Shown one piece after another: positions 1 to 9,271 of a DNA stretch of 64,000 nucleotides. The notes beneath the pieces were generated by a model. It worked only from the letters and a program-made list of their open reading frames with translations, made no database searches and was not told the origin of the DNA. The position numbers and the translations under genes are program-made. The stretch is from positions 248,001 through 312,000 of the forward strand of contig JAFUSN010000004.1 of NCBI GenBank assembly GCA_017467625.1. The letters run 5' to 3'. Position 1 is the stretch's first letter, and the number at the start of each line of letters is the position of its first letter. Source of the stretch: RGIG1681 sp017467625. GTDB taxonomy: Bacteria > Bacillota > Clostridia > Christensenellales > UBA1242.

Positions 1-1434
1 GGCGTGGCAATTCCAAATAAAACTTATTTTAAATTCGGCAAACTGTTTGAGGTTAACACAAACAAGCTTATGGATATTGAACTAGCTGAAAAACAAAGTG
101 TTAAACTTGAAAACAAACTAATGCTTTTATCAAATGTCTTTCGCGACATGCAAAACAATTTCAAAATGCTCATGGTTGGAAAAATTGATAGAGCCCAGGC
201 AAGTGCCGCACTTGCTGAAGATTTAATTTCCAAAACCTGTGCCGACTGTGAAAATTATCGTCAATGCTTTTTTGGAATAATTGACAAACGAGAACTTTTT
301 TCATTGCTTTTAAAAAAGGCGATAACCTCTGGTCATGTTGACCTTGCAGATATTCCGGCGGGGCTTGATAGCTATTGCACAAAGCATTCAATAATTGTGA
401 GTGAAACCAATCAAATTGCTTATCAATTCAAAAATTATGAAAGTGCAATGAAAACGGAAGATGAAAGTAAACTGATAATATCAAGCGAACTCCAAAACTT
501 TTCGGATATTTTTTTAGATTTAGCTGGGAAAGTTCATAGTGGTGTTAAACAAAATGAGTTTATTGCAAATGAAATTCATGAAAGGCTTTTAAATGCACTT
601 GTTGACGCAAAAGAAGTCAGCGTGTTAGAGAAGAATAAAAATATTGAAAGCATACGCATTTTAGCGCCAAGTGAACAACTAACAAAGCATGAAATAGCTC
701 AAACAATTTATAAAACAGTGCGCAAACACATGAAGCCTGAAGCCATTTGTCATACGGCTATTTCGGGGCTTTCAATAATAACTTTTGTTCCAAATTCAAA
801 GTTTAGGATTGAAATTTCTGTTTCAACTAAAGCCGTTTTAGCAAACAATGGTGATAATGTTTGTGTAAAAAAACTTGAAAACAATCGTTTTTTTGTTGCG
901 CTGGCTGACGGCATGGGGCATGGAGAAAAAGCCAACAAAATTTCAAAAATGGTTTTATCTCTGGTTCAAGGTCTTTTTGAGGCTGGGGTTGACGATAGGC
1001 TTGTTATTAGCAGTGTAAACAAATTATTGTTGCCAGCTGGGCTTGACAATTTTTCAACACTTGATGCATGCGTAATTGATCTTGATGCTGGGGAAATCAC
1101 TTTCATTAAACTTGGTTCAAGTTTTTCTGTTTTCAAGCATGTTGAAACCTCAGAACTCATTTCTTGTGAAAGTTTGCCAATTGGTGTGGTTAAAAATGTT
1201 AAACCAACAATAGTCAAAAAAACATTTCAGTCAGGTGACCTTGTTTTGCTTGCAAGTGATGGAGTTGTTGATTCTTTTGAAAGTGTGAATTCATATAAAA
1301 CTTTCATAAATGATTTTCATGTTAAAACGGTTAAAGGTTTTTTAGATGAAACCGTTTGTGAAGCGGAATCAAGAAACCATGCGCATAGTGATGATATGAC
1401 GATAGTGGGCATCAATTTGTTGAAAAATTATTAA
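1..1434 (+). CDS. spoIIE: Stage II sporulation protein E, C-terminal part (PP2C-type phosphatase), 5' end outside window
   Basis: SpoIIE dephosphorylates SpoIIAA-P at the asymmetric septum and so releases sigma-F in the forespore. The visible 476 residues contain a linker with a Cys motif (CADCENYRQC, about residues 80-89) and a complete PP2C domain: DGMGHG at about 302-307, ASDGVVDSF near 418-426, and HSDDMTIVG near the end, which supply the metal-binding aspartates. Full SpoIIE proteins are about 800 residues with N-terminal membrane segments; the frame is open to base 1, so the GTG at 4 is probably internal and the gene continues upstream. tilS follows after 30 bp, the same pair as in the Bacillus spoIIE-tilS region. 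Confidence 0.93.
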   Translation, partial: GVAIPNKTYFKFGKLFEVNTNKLMDIELAEKQSVKLENKLMLLSNVFRDMQNNFKMLMVGKIDRAQASAALAEDLISKTCADCENYRQCFFGIIDKRELFSLLLKKAITSGHVDLADIPAGLDSYCTKHSIIVSETNQIAYQFKNYESAMKTEDESKLIISSELQNFSDIFLDLAGKVHSGVKQNEFIANEIHERLLNALVDAKEVSVLEKNKNIESIRILAPSEQLTKHEIAQTIYKTVRKHMKPEAICHTAISGLSIITFVPNSKFRIEISVSTKAVLANNGDNVCVKKLENNRFFVALADGMGHGEKANKISKMVLSLVQGLFEAGVDDRLVISSVNKLLLPAGLDNFSTLDACVIDLDAGEITFIKLGSSFSVFKHVETSELISCESLPIGVVKNVKPTIVKKTFQSGDLVLLASDGVVDSFESVNSYKTFINDFHVKTVKGFLDETVCEAESRNHAHSDDMTIVGINLLKNY

Positions 1435-1464
1435 TTTTAGGGTAATATAATCTTGGAGAAGGTT

Positions 1465-2790
1465 ATGTTAGAATTTTTGGTTGATGATAATTTGGTTTGC
1501 AAAGACGACAGAATTGCCGTCGGTGTTTCAGGTGGGGCAGACTCAATGCTTTTGCTTTGGGCGCTTTATTTCAAACAAAAACAAATTGGATTTTATTTAA
1601 AAGCAATTCATGTTAATCACAACCTTCGTGGAAGTGAAAGTGATGCCGATGCAAAGTTTGTTGAAGATTTTTGCAAAAAGAAAAAAATTGATTATGAAAT
1701 TTTGAATGTTGATGTGAAAAAATATAAATCTGCTGAAAAGAAAACTGTTGAAGAAGCGGCAAGGGACTTAAGGTTTAAGGCAATTGGTGACCAAATGAAA
1801 AGAGACAAACTTAACAAATTGTTTTTGGCTCACCACAAAAATGATCAAGCTGAAACAATTTTGATGCACATTTTCCGTGGCTCTGGAATTTCTGGTGCTG
1901 TTGGAATTTGTGACACAGAAACGATTAAAAGACCACTTTTAAACTTAACAAAAACCGAAATTTTTAAGCTTTGCCAAGATTATGGAATTGAATATGTTAA
2001 AGATTCATCAAACAATGATAATTCTTACACAAGGAATTTTATACGAAATGAAATTTTGCCAGCAGTTGAAAAAGTTTATCCAGGCGCAGTTCAATCAATT
2101 TCAAAATTTGGCGAAAGATGCGCTGAGGTTCAAGAGTTGATTGACAGCCAAATAAACAATGATTTTTTGGTTGAAAAAAATGATGAAGTGTTAATTAAAG
2201 ATGAAGTTGAAAACGCGCAAAGCCTGGTTAAGCGGGAATACTTTAAAAGAGCATTTGAAAAACTTGGAATTTTTGCCGATATTGAAGAAAAACATTTTGA
2301 TATGCTTTCTGAACTTTTTAAAAGCACAATGAACACTGTTTTTGATTTTCCTCATAAGCTCAAAGCACGCAGGGTTTTAACAGGAATTAAACTTTTTAAA
2401 GAAAACACAAATGAATTAAAAAAAGTTGAATATAGCTTTGGAATTGGTGAAACTGAAATTGAAGGATATGGCAAAATTGTTGTAAGCAAACTAAACGCAA
2501 ATGAGGTTGAGTATGGCAAGGGAATTCTTTTTGCTGATCTTGATAAAATTAGTGCAAAATCAGTGTGGAGATTCAGGGAGCCTGGTGACATGTTTTCAAA
2601 ACTTGGAACGGGTTCAAAAAAATTAAACGACTATTTTACTGACAAAAAAATTGATATGGACATTCGCGACAGGCTTCCAGTGCTCGCAAATGACAATCAA
2701 GTTTTAGTTGTTGCTGAAAATGATATCAGTGAAAAGGTTAAAATTGATGGAGAAACTGACACCATTGTTAAAATTGAATTTTTGAGATAA
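1465..2790 (+). CDS. tilS: tRNA(Ile)-lysidine synthase TilS
   Basis: TilS attaches lysine to C34 of tRNA-Ile(CAU), using ATP, so that the tRNA reads AUA. The N-terminal PP-loop SGGADS is at residues 22-27, followed by HVNHNLRGSESDAD and the AHHKNDQAETILM segment, all typical of the N-type ATP pyrophosphatase fold. The C-terminal part (WRFREPGDMF, then LNDYF) is the usual TilS substrate-binding domain. Length 441 residues is normal. I start at ATG 1465, not the in-frame TTG 12 nt upstream, because GGAG at 1455-1458 is correctly spaced for it. Essential housekeeping gene directly after spoIIE. Confidence 0.95.
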   Translation: MLEFLVDDNLVCKDDRIAVGVSGGADSMLLLWALYFKQKQIGFYLKAIHVNHNLRGSESDADAKFVEDFCKKKKIDYEILNVDVKKYKSAEKKTVEEAARDLRFKAIGDQMKRDKLNKLFLAHHKNDQAETILMHIFRGSGISGAVGICDTETIKRPLLNLTKTEIFKLCQDYGIEYVKDSSNNDNSYTRNFIRNEILPAVEKVYPGAVQSISKFGERCAEVQELIDSQINNDFLVEKNDEVLIKDEVENAQSLVKREYFKRAFEKLGIFADIEEKHFDMLSELFKSTMNTVFDFPHKLKARRVLTGIKLFKENTNELKKVEYSFGIGETEIEGYGKIVVSKLNANEVEYGKGILFADLDKISAKSVWRFREPGDMFSKLGTGSKKLNDYFTDKKIDMDIRDRLPVLANDNQVLVVAENDISEKVKIDGETDTIVKIEFLR

Positions 2791-2795
2791 GTTTA

Positions 2796-2825
2796 TTGAC
2801 AACTATTGGCTTAAACAAATATAAT
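2796..2825 (+). promoter_or_regulatory. Sigma-A type promoter for 2843-3885
   Basis: Perfect TTGACA (2796-2801) and perfect TATAAT (2820-2825) separated by 18 bp, directly after the tilS stop and before the ribosome site AGGAGAGG of the 35-codon gene at 2843. Confidence 0.8.
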
Positions 2826-2842
2826 ATAAGCAGGAGAGGATT

Positions 2843-2950
2843 ATGTTCGGACACAAATTCAGCATATTCAAACTTATTGGCTTTGTGCTTGTTGCAGCAA
2901 TTGCTTTGCTGTTTGTATTCAAAGCCTCCATTTCAGGAAGTATTATATAA
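2843..2950 (+). CDS. Small single-pass membrane protein (35 aa)
   Basis: A 35-codon gene with a strong ribosome site (AGGAGAGG, spaced 5-7 nt from the ATG) and a consensus promoter immediately upstream. The product begins MFGHKFSIFKLIG and then has about 14 uninterrupted hydrophobic residues (FVLVAAIALLFVF), so one transmembrane helix is expected. Its TAA overlaps the ATG of the next gene by one base (ATAATG), implying translational coupling. I do not recognise a family; a role as a small partner or leader for the anchored protein downstream is inference. Confidence 0.6.
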   Translation: MFGHKFSIFKLIGFVLVAAIALLFVFKASISGSII

Positions 2951-3885
2951 TGAAGAAGAGCAAAGCTGGAATTTTTTGGAAAATTTTTATAACGGTTAGT
3001 GTTATAGTTGCCATTTTTCTTGGTGGCTACTTTTTTATTGACAAATCTCTCGTTCCAAAATATTTTGGTCAGTATGGAATAAACAGTGTTCCTGACCTTG
3101 TGAACGTTGTAACTTCGCTTTACAATAATCCAAAGGAAAGCAAAATAATCACAAACAGCTACACTGAGTATGACCTTAATTCTTCAATTGCAAAGCTTAA
3201 AGCAAGTGGCTACAAAATTGAAGATGACGGAACAGTTGATAAATCAAACTACTCTGAATTTAAGGGTTATGGAACAATTGAACTTTCAGATAAAGAGTTT
3301 GCTGCAATCTGTAACAAAATGTTAAAAAGCGGAATGTTAGCTGATGCTGTTCCAAATTTAAACTATTTAAATGTAACTGAAGATATGACTCTTTTGGAAG
3401 TTATTGTAACGCCAAAAGAAAGCTCAAAGAAAACTGATGGAACCTACACTGCTGCTAACATTAGTTTTATGATTAAGCTTGACACGGAAGCTGTTCGTGA
3501 ACAAATTGCAGAGCAAATGGCAACACCGCTTTACCTTCTTAAAATAATAATCCCAGATCAAATGTATTTCAAAATTTCATATGATTTTGATTTAGATGAA
3601 ACTGACGAAAACCGAAGCAATGGTCAAATTTCAGTAAATGGAAAAAAGGCTTCTCAAAGTGAATATTTGTTAAATATTTTAGTTGATTTTATTTTCCCAA
3701 AAGAAGATGAAATGACACTTGAAAAATTCACAAACGAAGTTGGAAACATTGCACTTAAGGGAATTGATGCACTTGGTGATTTTAAGTTTTTAAGTGAAAT
3801 TGATGGAAAAAAACAGAACGGATTTTTAATTGATTCTGGAGTTGAAGCCCCAGAAACTGATCCGCTTGAAACCGATCCAGAATAA
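2950..3885 (+). CDS. Membrane-anchored extracytoplasmic protein of unknown function (311 aa)
   Basis: Residues 1-12 are basic (MKKSKAGIFWK), followed by one hydrophobic helix at about 13-28, then a large hydrophilic domain, so this looks like a type II anchored extracellular protein. There is no lipobox cysteine. The C-terminus is acidic (ETDPLETDPE). No catalytic motif or domain was recognised. It is coupled to the 35-residue membrane protein upstream (1-nt overlap) under a consensus promoter and ends at a bidirectional terminator. Confidence 0.8.
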   Translation: MKKSKAGIFWKIFITVSVIVAIFLGGYFFIDKSLVPKYFGQYGINSVPDLVNVVTSLYNNPKESKIITNSYTEYDLNSSIAKLKASGYKIEDDGTVDKSNYSEFKGYGTIELSDKEFAAICNKMLKSGMLADAVPNLNYLNVTEDMTLLEVIVTPKESSKKTDGTYTAANISFMIKLDTEAVREQIAEQMATPLYLLKIIIPDQMYFKISYDFDLDETDENRSNGQISVNGKKASQSEYLLNILVDFIFPKEDEMTLEKFTNEVGNIALKGIDALGDFKFLSEIDGKKQNGFLIDSGVEAPETDPLETDPE

Positions 3886-3908
3886 AAAGACCGAAAAATC
3901 GGTCTTTT
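3885..3908. terminator. Bidirectional rho-independent terminator
   Basis: AAAAGACCGA / TCGGTCTTTT, 10-bp stem with a 4-nt loop and U-runs on both strands, between convergent genes (anchored protein and Ca2+ ATPase). Confidence 0.85.
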
Positions 3909-3909
3909 T

Positions 3910-6510
3910 TTATTGCTTAATAAAAATTTTGCCAATCTCAACAAGTGGAATAATTGAAATACTGCAAATTGCAACAATAAGCATTTCAATTCCTGAAAGG
4001 GACACAAGCGAAAATAGGTTTGCAAAAAATGGAATGAAGTAAACACCTAAAATCATCAAAAGCAGAAAAATAAAACTAAAGTTAAAAAACTTGTTATTGA
4101 ATGGATTGATTTTGAATAATGATTTTTCAGTTTTGCAGTTAATTGCGTGAATAATTTGCATAAGGCAAATGGTCATAAAAACCATTGTGCTTGCTTGCTT
4201 TTCGCTAAAAAACTTTACTGACAAAACAAACATAACAAGAACCAAAAGGGACTGAATGAATCCCTGGTAAATTATTGATGATCCAGTTTTTCCTGAAAGG
4301 ATTGATTTGTTTGGATCTCGTGGTTTTTTTGTCATTATGTCAGGTTCGGGTGGTTCAATTCCAAGAGCAAAAGCGGGGAGTGAGTCTGTCACAAGGTTGA
4401 TAAACAAAATTTGGCTAGCGGTCAAAAATACGTTTCCTGGCATCACCAGTGAAGTTACAAAAATTCCTAAAACCTCAACAATGTTTGTGCTCATCAAAAA
4501 CAAAATTGTTTTTGTGATGTTTTGATAAATTGTTCGGCCTTGTTTAATTGCAACGACAATTGTTGAAAAGTTGTCGTCTGAAATAATGATGTCTGAAACT
4601 TCTTTTGTAACATCTGTTCCAGTTTGCCCCATGGCCGTTCCAATGTTGGCGGCGCGAATGCTTGGAGCGTCGTTAACGCCATCACCAGTCATTGCAACAA
4701 TTTTTCCATTTCGTTTCAAAGCTTTAACAATCATGAGTTTGTGCTCTGGTGTAACCCTTGCAAAAACTGAATAGTTTTCAATAATTTTTGAAAGTTGCTT
4801 AACTGAAATTTTATCAAGTTCAGCGCCGGTTAAAACCTCATTTTTGTTTTTTGCAATTTTAAGTTTTTTAGCAATTGCAAAGGCTGTGGTTGGGTGATCT
4901 CCAGTAATCATAATTGTTTTAAGCCCAGCGCGTTTGCTTGTTTCAACCGCTTTAACGGCGTCGGCTTTTGGTGGGTCTGAAATTGAAACAAGTCCAACAA
5001 AAATTAAATCATCATCACTTGGTGTTTCGAGCCGTTTATAAGCAAAAGCTAAAACTCTTTCGCCATTTTCACAAAAATTTTCATTTTGTTTAACAATTTT
5101 ATTTTTTAAGTTTTTATCAAAATTTTCAACCAGTCCGTTGATTTCAATTTGTGAGCATTTTGGAAAAATATAATCAAAGGCACCTTTAACAAAAAGCGAT
5201 TTTTTGCCATCCTTTTCAACTACAGTGCTCATTATTTTTGTTTTTGAATTAAACTCGTTAATTTGCAAAATTTTAAATTTATTAGATATATTTTTACAAT
5301 TTATATTGTTGTTTTGCAAAAATTGTATAATTGATATTTCCGTTGCGTCACCAAAAATTTCACCTTTTTCATTGAATTTTGCACTAATGCATGTTGAGGC
5401 AATTTCAATAAATTTTTCATTTTGAATGGGTTCCAGTTTTGATTGAAATTTTAAATTTGTGTAAATTCCATTAACTGTCATTTTGTTTTGCGTGAGTGTT
5501 CCAGTTTTATCGCTGCAAATAACATTGCAACAGCCAAGGGTTTCAACTGCGCTCAGTTTTTTAACAATGGCATTTTGATTCGCAAGTTTTTCCACACCAA
5601 GCGCCATAATAATTGTGATAACAGCGGGAAGGCTTTCGGGAATTGCGGCAACAGCAAGTGCAACAGCAGTCAAAAGATGGTCAAGAAAACTTGTTTGTTT
5701 TTGAGTTATTGATTGAACAATAAAAACAATAACAGCAATTCCAAGAACTGCAAAAGTGATTGCTTTTCCAAGTTTGTCAATGTTTTTTTCAAGTGGTGTT
5801 TTTTCTTTAATTGTTTTTGTGAGAATTTTTGCAATTTTTCCAATTTCAGTATCTTTTCCAGTAGCAACAACAACTCCTGTTGCACTTCCGTGCACAACCG
5901 TTGTGCCTGAAAAACACATATTAAATTGTTCAGCCAGCGGAACATTTTGTTTTGTTATTTCATTGGAAAATTTTTCAACGGGTTGGCTTTCGCCTGTTAG
6001 TGAACTTTCATCACATTTAAATTGGTTGCATGAAATAATTCTAATGTCAGCAGGAATGGCATCGCCGGCTTTAAGTTCAACAACATCACCAACAACAACT
6101 TCACTTGTTTTAACATTGATTAAATTTCCATTTCTAAAAACTTTTGAAAAAGGTTCAATTTTCTTTTCAAGGGCAGATAAAGCATTTTCTGCTTTTTGTT
6201 CTTGAAAAACTCCAACAATTGCGTTAATTATTACAATTGCAAAAATTAAAAGACCTTCAAACAAACTTTCAGTGTTATGAGAAACAGCTGCAGTTGTTGT
6301 TGAAATAATTGCAGACAGAAGCAAAATTATTATCATAATGTTTTTAAACTGTTGCAAAAATTTAACAAAAAATCCAATTTTTTTAGTTTTTTCAAATGAA
6401 TTTTTACCAAATTTTGCAAGTTTTTCTTCAGCGGCTGTGTTTGAAAGCCCCTTTTGTGATGTTGCAAATTCTTTAAAAATAGATTTTATGTTTGTGTTGT
6501 AATATGCCAA
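3910..6510 (-). CDS. Cation-transporting P-type ATPase, Ca2+ (SERCA/PMCA-like) family
   Basis: 866-residue P2-type ATPase. Key motifs: TGES in the actuator domain, AAIPESLPAV (the usual PEGL is PESL here) in the M4 calcium-site region, the phosphorylation site DKTGT with Asp at about 334, TGDGVNDAP in the hinge, and a C-terminal block of four or so transmembrane helices. Family knowledge indicates ATP-driven export of Ca2+ (possibly Mn2+). The start is a TTG at 6510-6508 preceded by AGGAG; the open frame extends 17 codons further but has no ribosome site there. Monocistronic; it ends at the shared terminator at 3885-3908. Confidence 0.9.
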   Translation of the reverse strand: MAYYNTNIKSIFKEFATSQKGLSNTAAEEKLAKFGKNSFEKTKKIGFFVKFLQQFKNIMIIILLLSAIISTTTAAVSHNTESLFEGLLIFAIVIINAIVGVFQEQKAENALSALEKKIEPFSKVFRNGNLINVKTSEVVVGDVVELKAGDAIPADIRIISCNQFKCDESSLTGESQPVEKFSNEITKQNVPLAEQFNMCFSGTTVVHGSATGVVVATGKDTEIGKIAKILTKTIKEKTPLEKNIDKLGKAITFAVLGIAVIVFIVQSITQKQTSFLDHLLTAVALAVAAIPESLPAVITIIMALGVEKLANQNAIVKKLSAVETLGCCNVICSDKTGTLTQNKMTVNGIYTNLKFQSKLEPIQNEKFIEIASTCISAKFNEKGEIFGDATEISIIQFLQNNNINCKNISNKFKILQINEFNSKTKIMSTVVEKDGKKSLFVKGAFDYIFPKCSQIEINGLVENFDKNLKNKIVKQNENFCENGERVLAFAYKRLETPSDDDLIFVGLVSISDPPKADAVKAVETSKRAGLKTIMITGDHPTTAFAIAKKLKIAKNKNEVLTGAELDKISVKQLSKIIENYSVFARVTPEHKLMIVKALKRNGKIVAMTGDGVNDAPSIRAANIGTAMGQTGTDVTKEVSDIIISDDNFSTIVVAIKQGRTIYQNITKTILFLMSTNIVEVLGIFVTSLVMPGNVFLTASQILFINLVTDSLPAFALGIEPPEPDIMTKKPRDPNKSILSGKTGSSIIYQGFIQSLLVLVMFVLSVKFFSEKQASTMVFMTICLMQIIHAINCKTEKSLFKINPFNNKFFNFSFIFLLLMILGVYFIPFFANLFSLVSLSGIEMLIVAICSISIIPLVEIGKIFIKQ

Positions 6511-6556
6511 AATCAAACTCCTAATGGTAAAGCATATTAACTTGGCACAAAAAAAA

Positions 6557-6573
6557 TGCAACAGCTTGTTGCA
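6557..6573 (-). terminator. Terminator after radC
   Basis: On the minus strand TGCAAC-AAGCT-GTTGCA followed by a T-run, between radC and the ATPase gene. Confidence 0.7.
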
Positions 6574-6582
6574 CTTTTATTT

Positions 6583-7395
6583 TTAATCAACTTTGTAATT
6601 TTCAGCCGAGCTTGAAACAATCGCTTTAATTTCACTTGTAATTTTAATTGTTTTAAACGCACGCTCTTTAAGTTTTTGAAGAAGCCCCGTTGATGACATT
6701 GCAATTGCTTTGTCTGTTCCAACGATAACATGATCAAGAATGTCAATTGAATTTAACAAACAACTGCAAACCAGTGAGTAAGTGAATGCTGCGTCTTCAT
6801 CACTTGCCTTTGCAATTCCAGCAGGGTGATTGTGGCTCACAATTATTCGGTTGCATTTTGATTCAATCGCAAACGCAGTGATTTCACGAATTTGCACATT
6901 AATTTCATCAAGCGTTCCTGATCCAATCATTTTTACTTTTTTAACTTTATTTGATTTTGTTAAGCAAATCACAAAAAATTGTTCAACATCAACATTGGTG
7001 TAAAGTTTTTGGCAAAATGCACAAGCCTCGCTGCTGGATGAAATTTTTTCATCGTTGCTTGGAAGGTTTAATTGATTTTGAAGAGAACCAACAAGTTTAA
7101 TTAAAGTTGCTGAATTTTCTTTAATCCCCTTAACCTTTTTCAAATCATTAATGTCTGCTGAAAACACATTTTTAAGTGAGCCAAATTCATCAATGAGTGC
7201 ATGAGCAAGGGGATTCGTGTCTTTTTGTGGAATTGCATAAAAAAGCAACAGCTCCAATTTTTGAATGTCAGTTAATGAGCCAATTCCATTATTTTCAAAT
7301 TGAAATTTTAATCTTGACCTGTGGTTTTTGTGAATTTGCGAAGTTGTGTTTTCAGTTTTAACCCTATCAGGTGTGTTCACTTTTCTTAATTCCAT
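6583..7395 (-). CDS. radC: RadC-family JAB-domain protein
   Basis: RadC/MPN+ (JAB1-like) metalloprotein family; the biochemical role in DNA metabolism remains unsettled. The N-terminal half carries a helix-hairpin-helix-like segment (around KKVKGIKENSATLI) and a UPF0758-type opening (HRSRLKFQF). The C-terminal JAB domain has the zinc motif HNHPAG with a downstream acidic SDED, i.e. the HxHPxGxxxxSxxD signature. 270 residues, a little longer than E. coli RadC. Two in-frame ATGs: I chose the second (7395) because AAGGA is spaced 5 nt from it while the first lies inside that ribosome site. Confidence 0.9.
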   Translation of the reverse strand: MELRKVNTPDRVKTENTTSQIHKNHRSRLKFQFENNGIGSLTDIQKLELLLFYAIPQKDTNPLAHALIDEFGSLKNVFSADINDLKKVKGIKENSATLIKLVGSLQNQLNLPSNDEKISSSSEACAFCQKLYTNVDVEQFFVICLTKSNKVKKVKMIGSGTLDEINVQIREITAFAIESKCNRIIVSHNHPAGIAKASDEDAAFTYSLVCSCLLNSIDILDHVIVGTDKAIAMSSTGLLQKLKERAFKTIKITSEIKAIVSSSAENYKVD

Positions 7396-7513
7396 AATCA
7401 TCCTTTGTATAATGAAATTATATCACATAAACTTGTTTTTTTAAAATGATTATGGTGCTAAAATATTGCAAAAGATAATAAAATTATTTATAATTGAAAT
7501 GTTGAGGTCAACT

Positions 7514-9271
7514 ATGTTAAAATTATTTAAATATTTAAAAACTCGTGATTGGCTTTTGTTTTTAGCAAGTGTGGTTTTCATTTTTGCAAATGTTTGGCTT
7601 GAACTCGCAATTCCAGACTATATGCAAACAATCACAACCTATCTCTATCGCGAGGGAAATTATATTAGTGAAATTTTGAAAAATGGTGGAATAATGATTT
7701 CATTTGCAGTTGGAAGCGCTGTTTGTGCCGTTGTTTCAAACTTTTTTTCAAGCATGATTGCTGCTGATCTTGGACGAAATTTAAGAGGTTCAGTTTATTC
7801 AAAAGTTATAGGTTTTTCAAATGCTGAAATTAGGAAGTTTTCAACTGCAAGTTTAATCACAAGGTCAACAAATGATGTAACCCAGGTGCAAATGTTAATT
7901 TCAATGGGGCTCACGCTTGCCGTTCGTGCTCCAATAATGGCAATTATGGCGTTAACAAAAATTGTTGCTGCAAACTTTGAATGGACCATTGCCACAGTTT
8001 CCACGGTTGCAATAATTGTGGTTGCAATTGTAGTAATTATGATAGTTTCAATTCCAAAGTTTAAAAAAATTCAAACGCTCACTGACAGCCTTAACCGTGT
8101 AACTCGTGAGGGGCTCACTGGAACCAGGGTTGTTCGTGCATTCAATGCTGAAAATTATCAAGAGAAAAAGTTTGAAAAGGTCAACAATGAAATTACAAAA
8201 ACACACTTATTTACAAGCAAATTCATGTCAATGCTTGATCCAATGATGACGCTTGTCATGAGTGGTCTTCCACTTGCAATTTACACAATTGGTGCAATTT
8301 TAATTGATAAAGCCGACATGGCAACAAAAGGTGTAATTTTTACTCAAATGATAACATTCAGTGCATATGCAATCCAAGTTGTCATGAGTTTTGTTATGCT
8401 TGTTTTCATTTTTATTATGCTCCCAAGGGCTCAAGTTTCTGCAAAACGTATAAATGAAATTTTGGACACAAAGTCAAGCATTGTTGATGGTGAAGGCACT
8501 CAAAAACCAATCAAAATTGGCGAGGTTCAATTTGTTAATGTTGGGTTTAAATATCCTGATGCAGAAGAATATATGCTTCACGATATTTCATTTAAAGTTG
8601 AAAAAGGTCAAACGGTTGCATTTATTGGTTCAACTGGAAGTGGAAAGAGCACACTCATAAATCTTGTTCCAAGAATTTATGATGCAACTGAAGGCCAAGT
8701 TATTGTTGACGGCGTCAATGTAAAAGACTACACAATATCTCAATTAAATGACAAAATTGGCTATATTGCTCAAAAAGCAGTGCTATTTTCAGGAACAGTT
8801 AAAAGCAATATAACCATGGGAACAAAAGATGGCGGAAAGCCAAGTGATGAGTCAATTGAAAAAGCAATTGAAATTTCCCAATCAAATTTTGTAAATGATC
8901 TTCCAGATGGCATTAATTCAAAAATTGAGCAGGGCGGAAAAAATGTTTCTGGTGGTCAAAAGCAAAGACTTTCAATTGCAAGGGCACTTGCAAGAAATCC
9001 AGAAATTTTAATTTTTGACGATAGTTTTTCAGCGCTTGATTATAAAACAGACAAATTGCTTCGTGAGGCGTTAAAAGAAAAATCTGCCGACACAACCTGT
9101 TTAATTGTTGCACAACGCATTGGAACAATTAAAAATGCAGATAAAATTATTGTTCTTGAAAACGGGCGAATTGTTGGTGAGGGAAATCATAAAGAGCTTA
9201 TGAAAACTTGTGCAGTTTATAAAGAAATTGCTCTTTCACAACTCACAAAGGAGGAACTTGAAAATGCCTAG
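7514..9271 (+). CDS. ABC exporter half-transporter 1 (degenerate-site subunit of a heterodimer)
   Basis: 585-residue type IV ABC exporter: six-helix transmembrane domain (about 1-310) fused to an ATPase. Walker A GSTGSGKST at 372-380, signature VSGGQKQ at 478-484, Walker B ILIFDDSFSALD. The catalytic Glu after Walker B is Asp, and the H-loop reads AQRIGT with Gln replacing His. This is the TM287/LmrC/BmrC-type subunit that contributes the degenerate ATP site. The start is ATG 7514, after TTGAGGTC; the longer upstream frame has no ribosome site. It overlaps the partner gene by 8 nt. Confidence 0.9.
   Translation: MLKLFKYLKTRDWLLFLASVVFIFANVWLELAIPDYMQTITTYLYREGNYISEILKNGGIMISFAVGSAVCAVVSNFFSSMIAADLGRNLRGSVYSKVIGFSNAEIRKFSTASLITRSTNDVTQVQMLISMGLTLAVRAPIMAIMALTKIVAANFEWTIATVSTVAIIVVAIVVIMIVSIPKFKKIQTLTDSLNRVTREGLTGTRVVRAFNAENYQEKKFEKVNNEITKTHLFTSKFMSMLDPMMTLVMSGLPLAIYTIGAILIDKADMATKGVIFTQMITFSAYAIQVVMSFVMLVFIFIMLPRAQVSAKRINEILDTKSSIVDGEGTQKPIKIGEVQFVNVGFKYPDAEEYMLHDISFKVEKGQTVAFIGSTGSGKSTLINLVPRIYDATEGQVIVDGVNVKDYTISQLNDKIGYIAQKAVLFSGTVKSNITMGTKDGGKPSDESIEKAIEISQSNFVNDLPDGINSKIEQGGKNVSGGQKQRLSIARALARNPEILIFDDSFSALDYKTDKLLREALKEKSADTTCLIVAQRIGTIKNADKIIVLENGRIVGEGNHKELMKTCAVYKEIALSQLTKEELENA

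Noticed and set aside
2796..2999. 67-codon open frame over the promoter and small-protein gene
   Set aside because: It starts inside the -35 box without a ribosome site and overlaps two better-supported genes in another frame.
5756..6205. 149-codon and other plus-strand open frames inside the P-type ATPase gene
   Set aside because: Antisense shadows of a well-conserved coding region.
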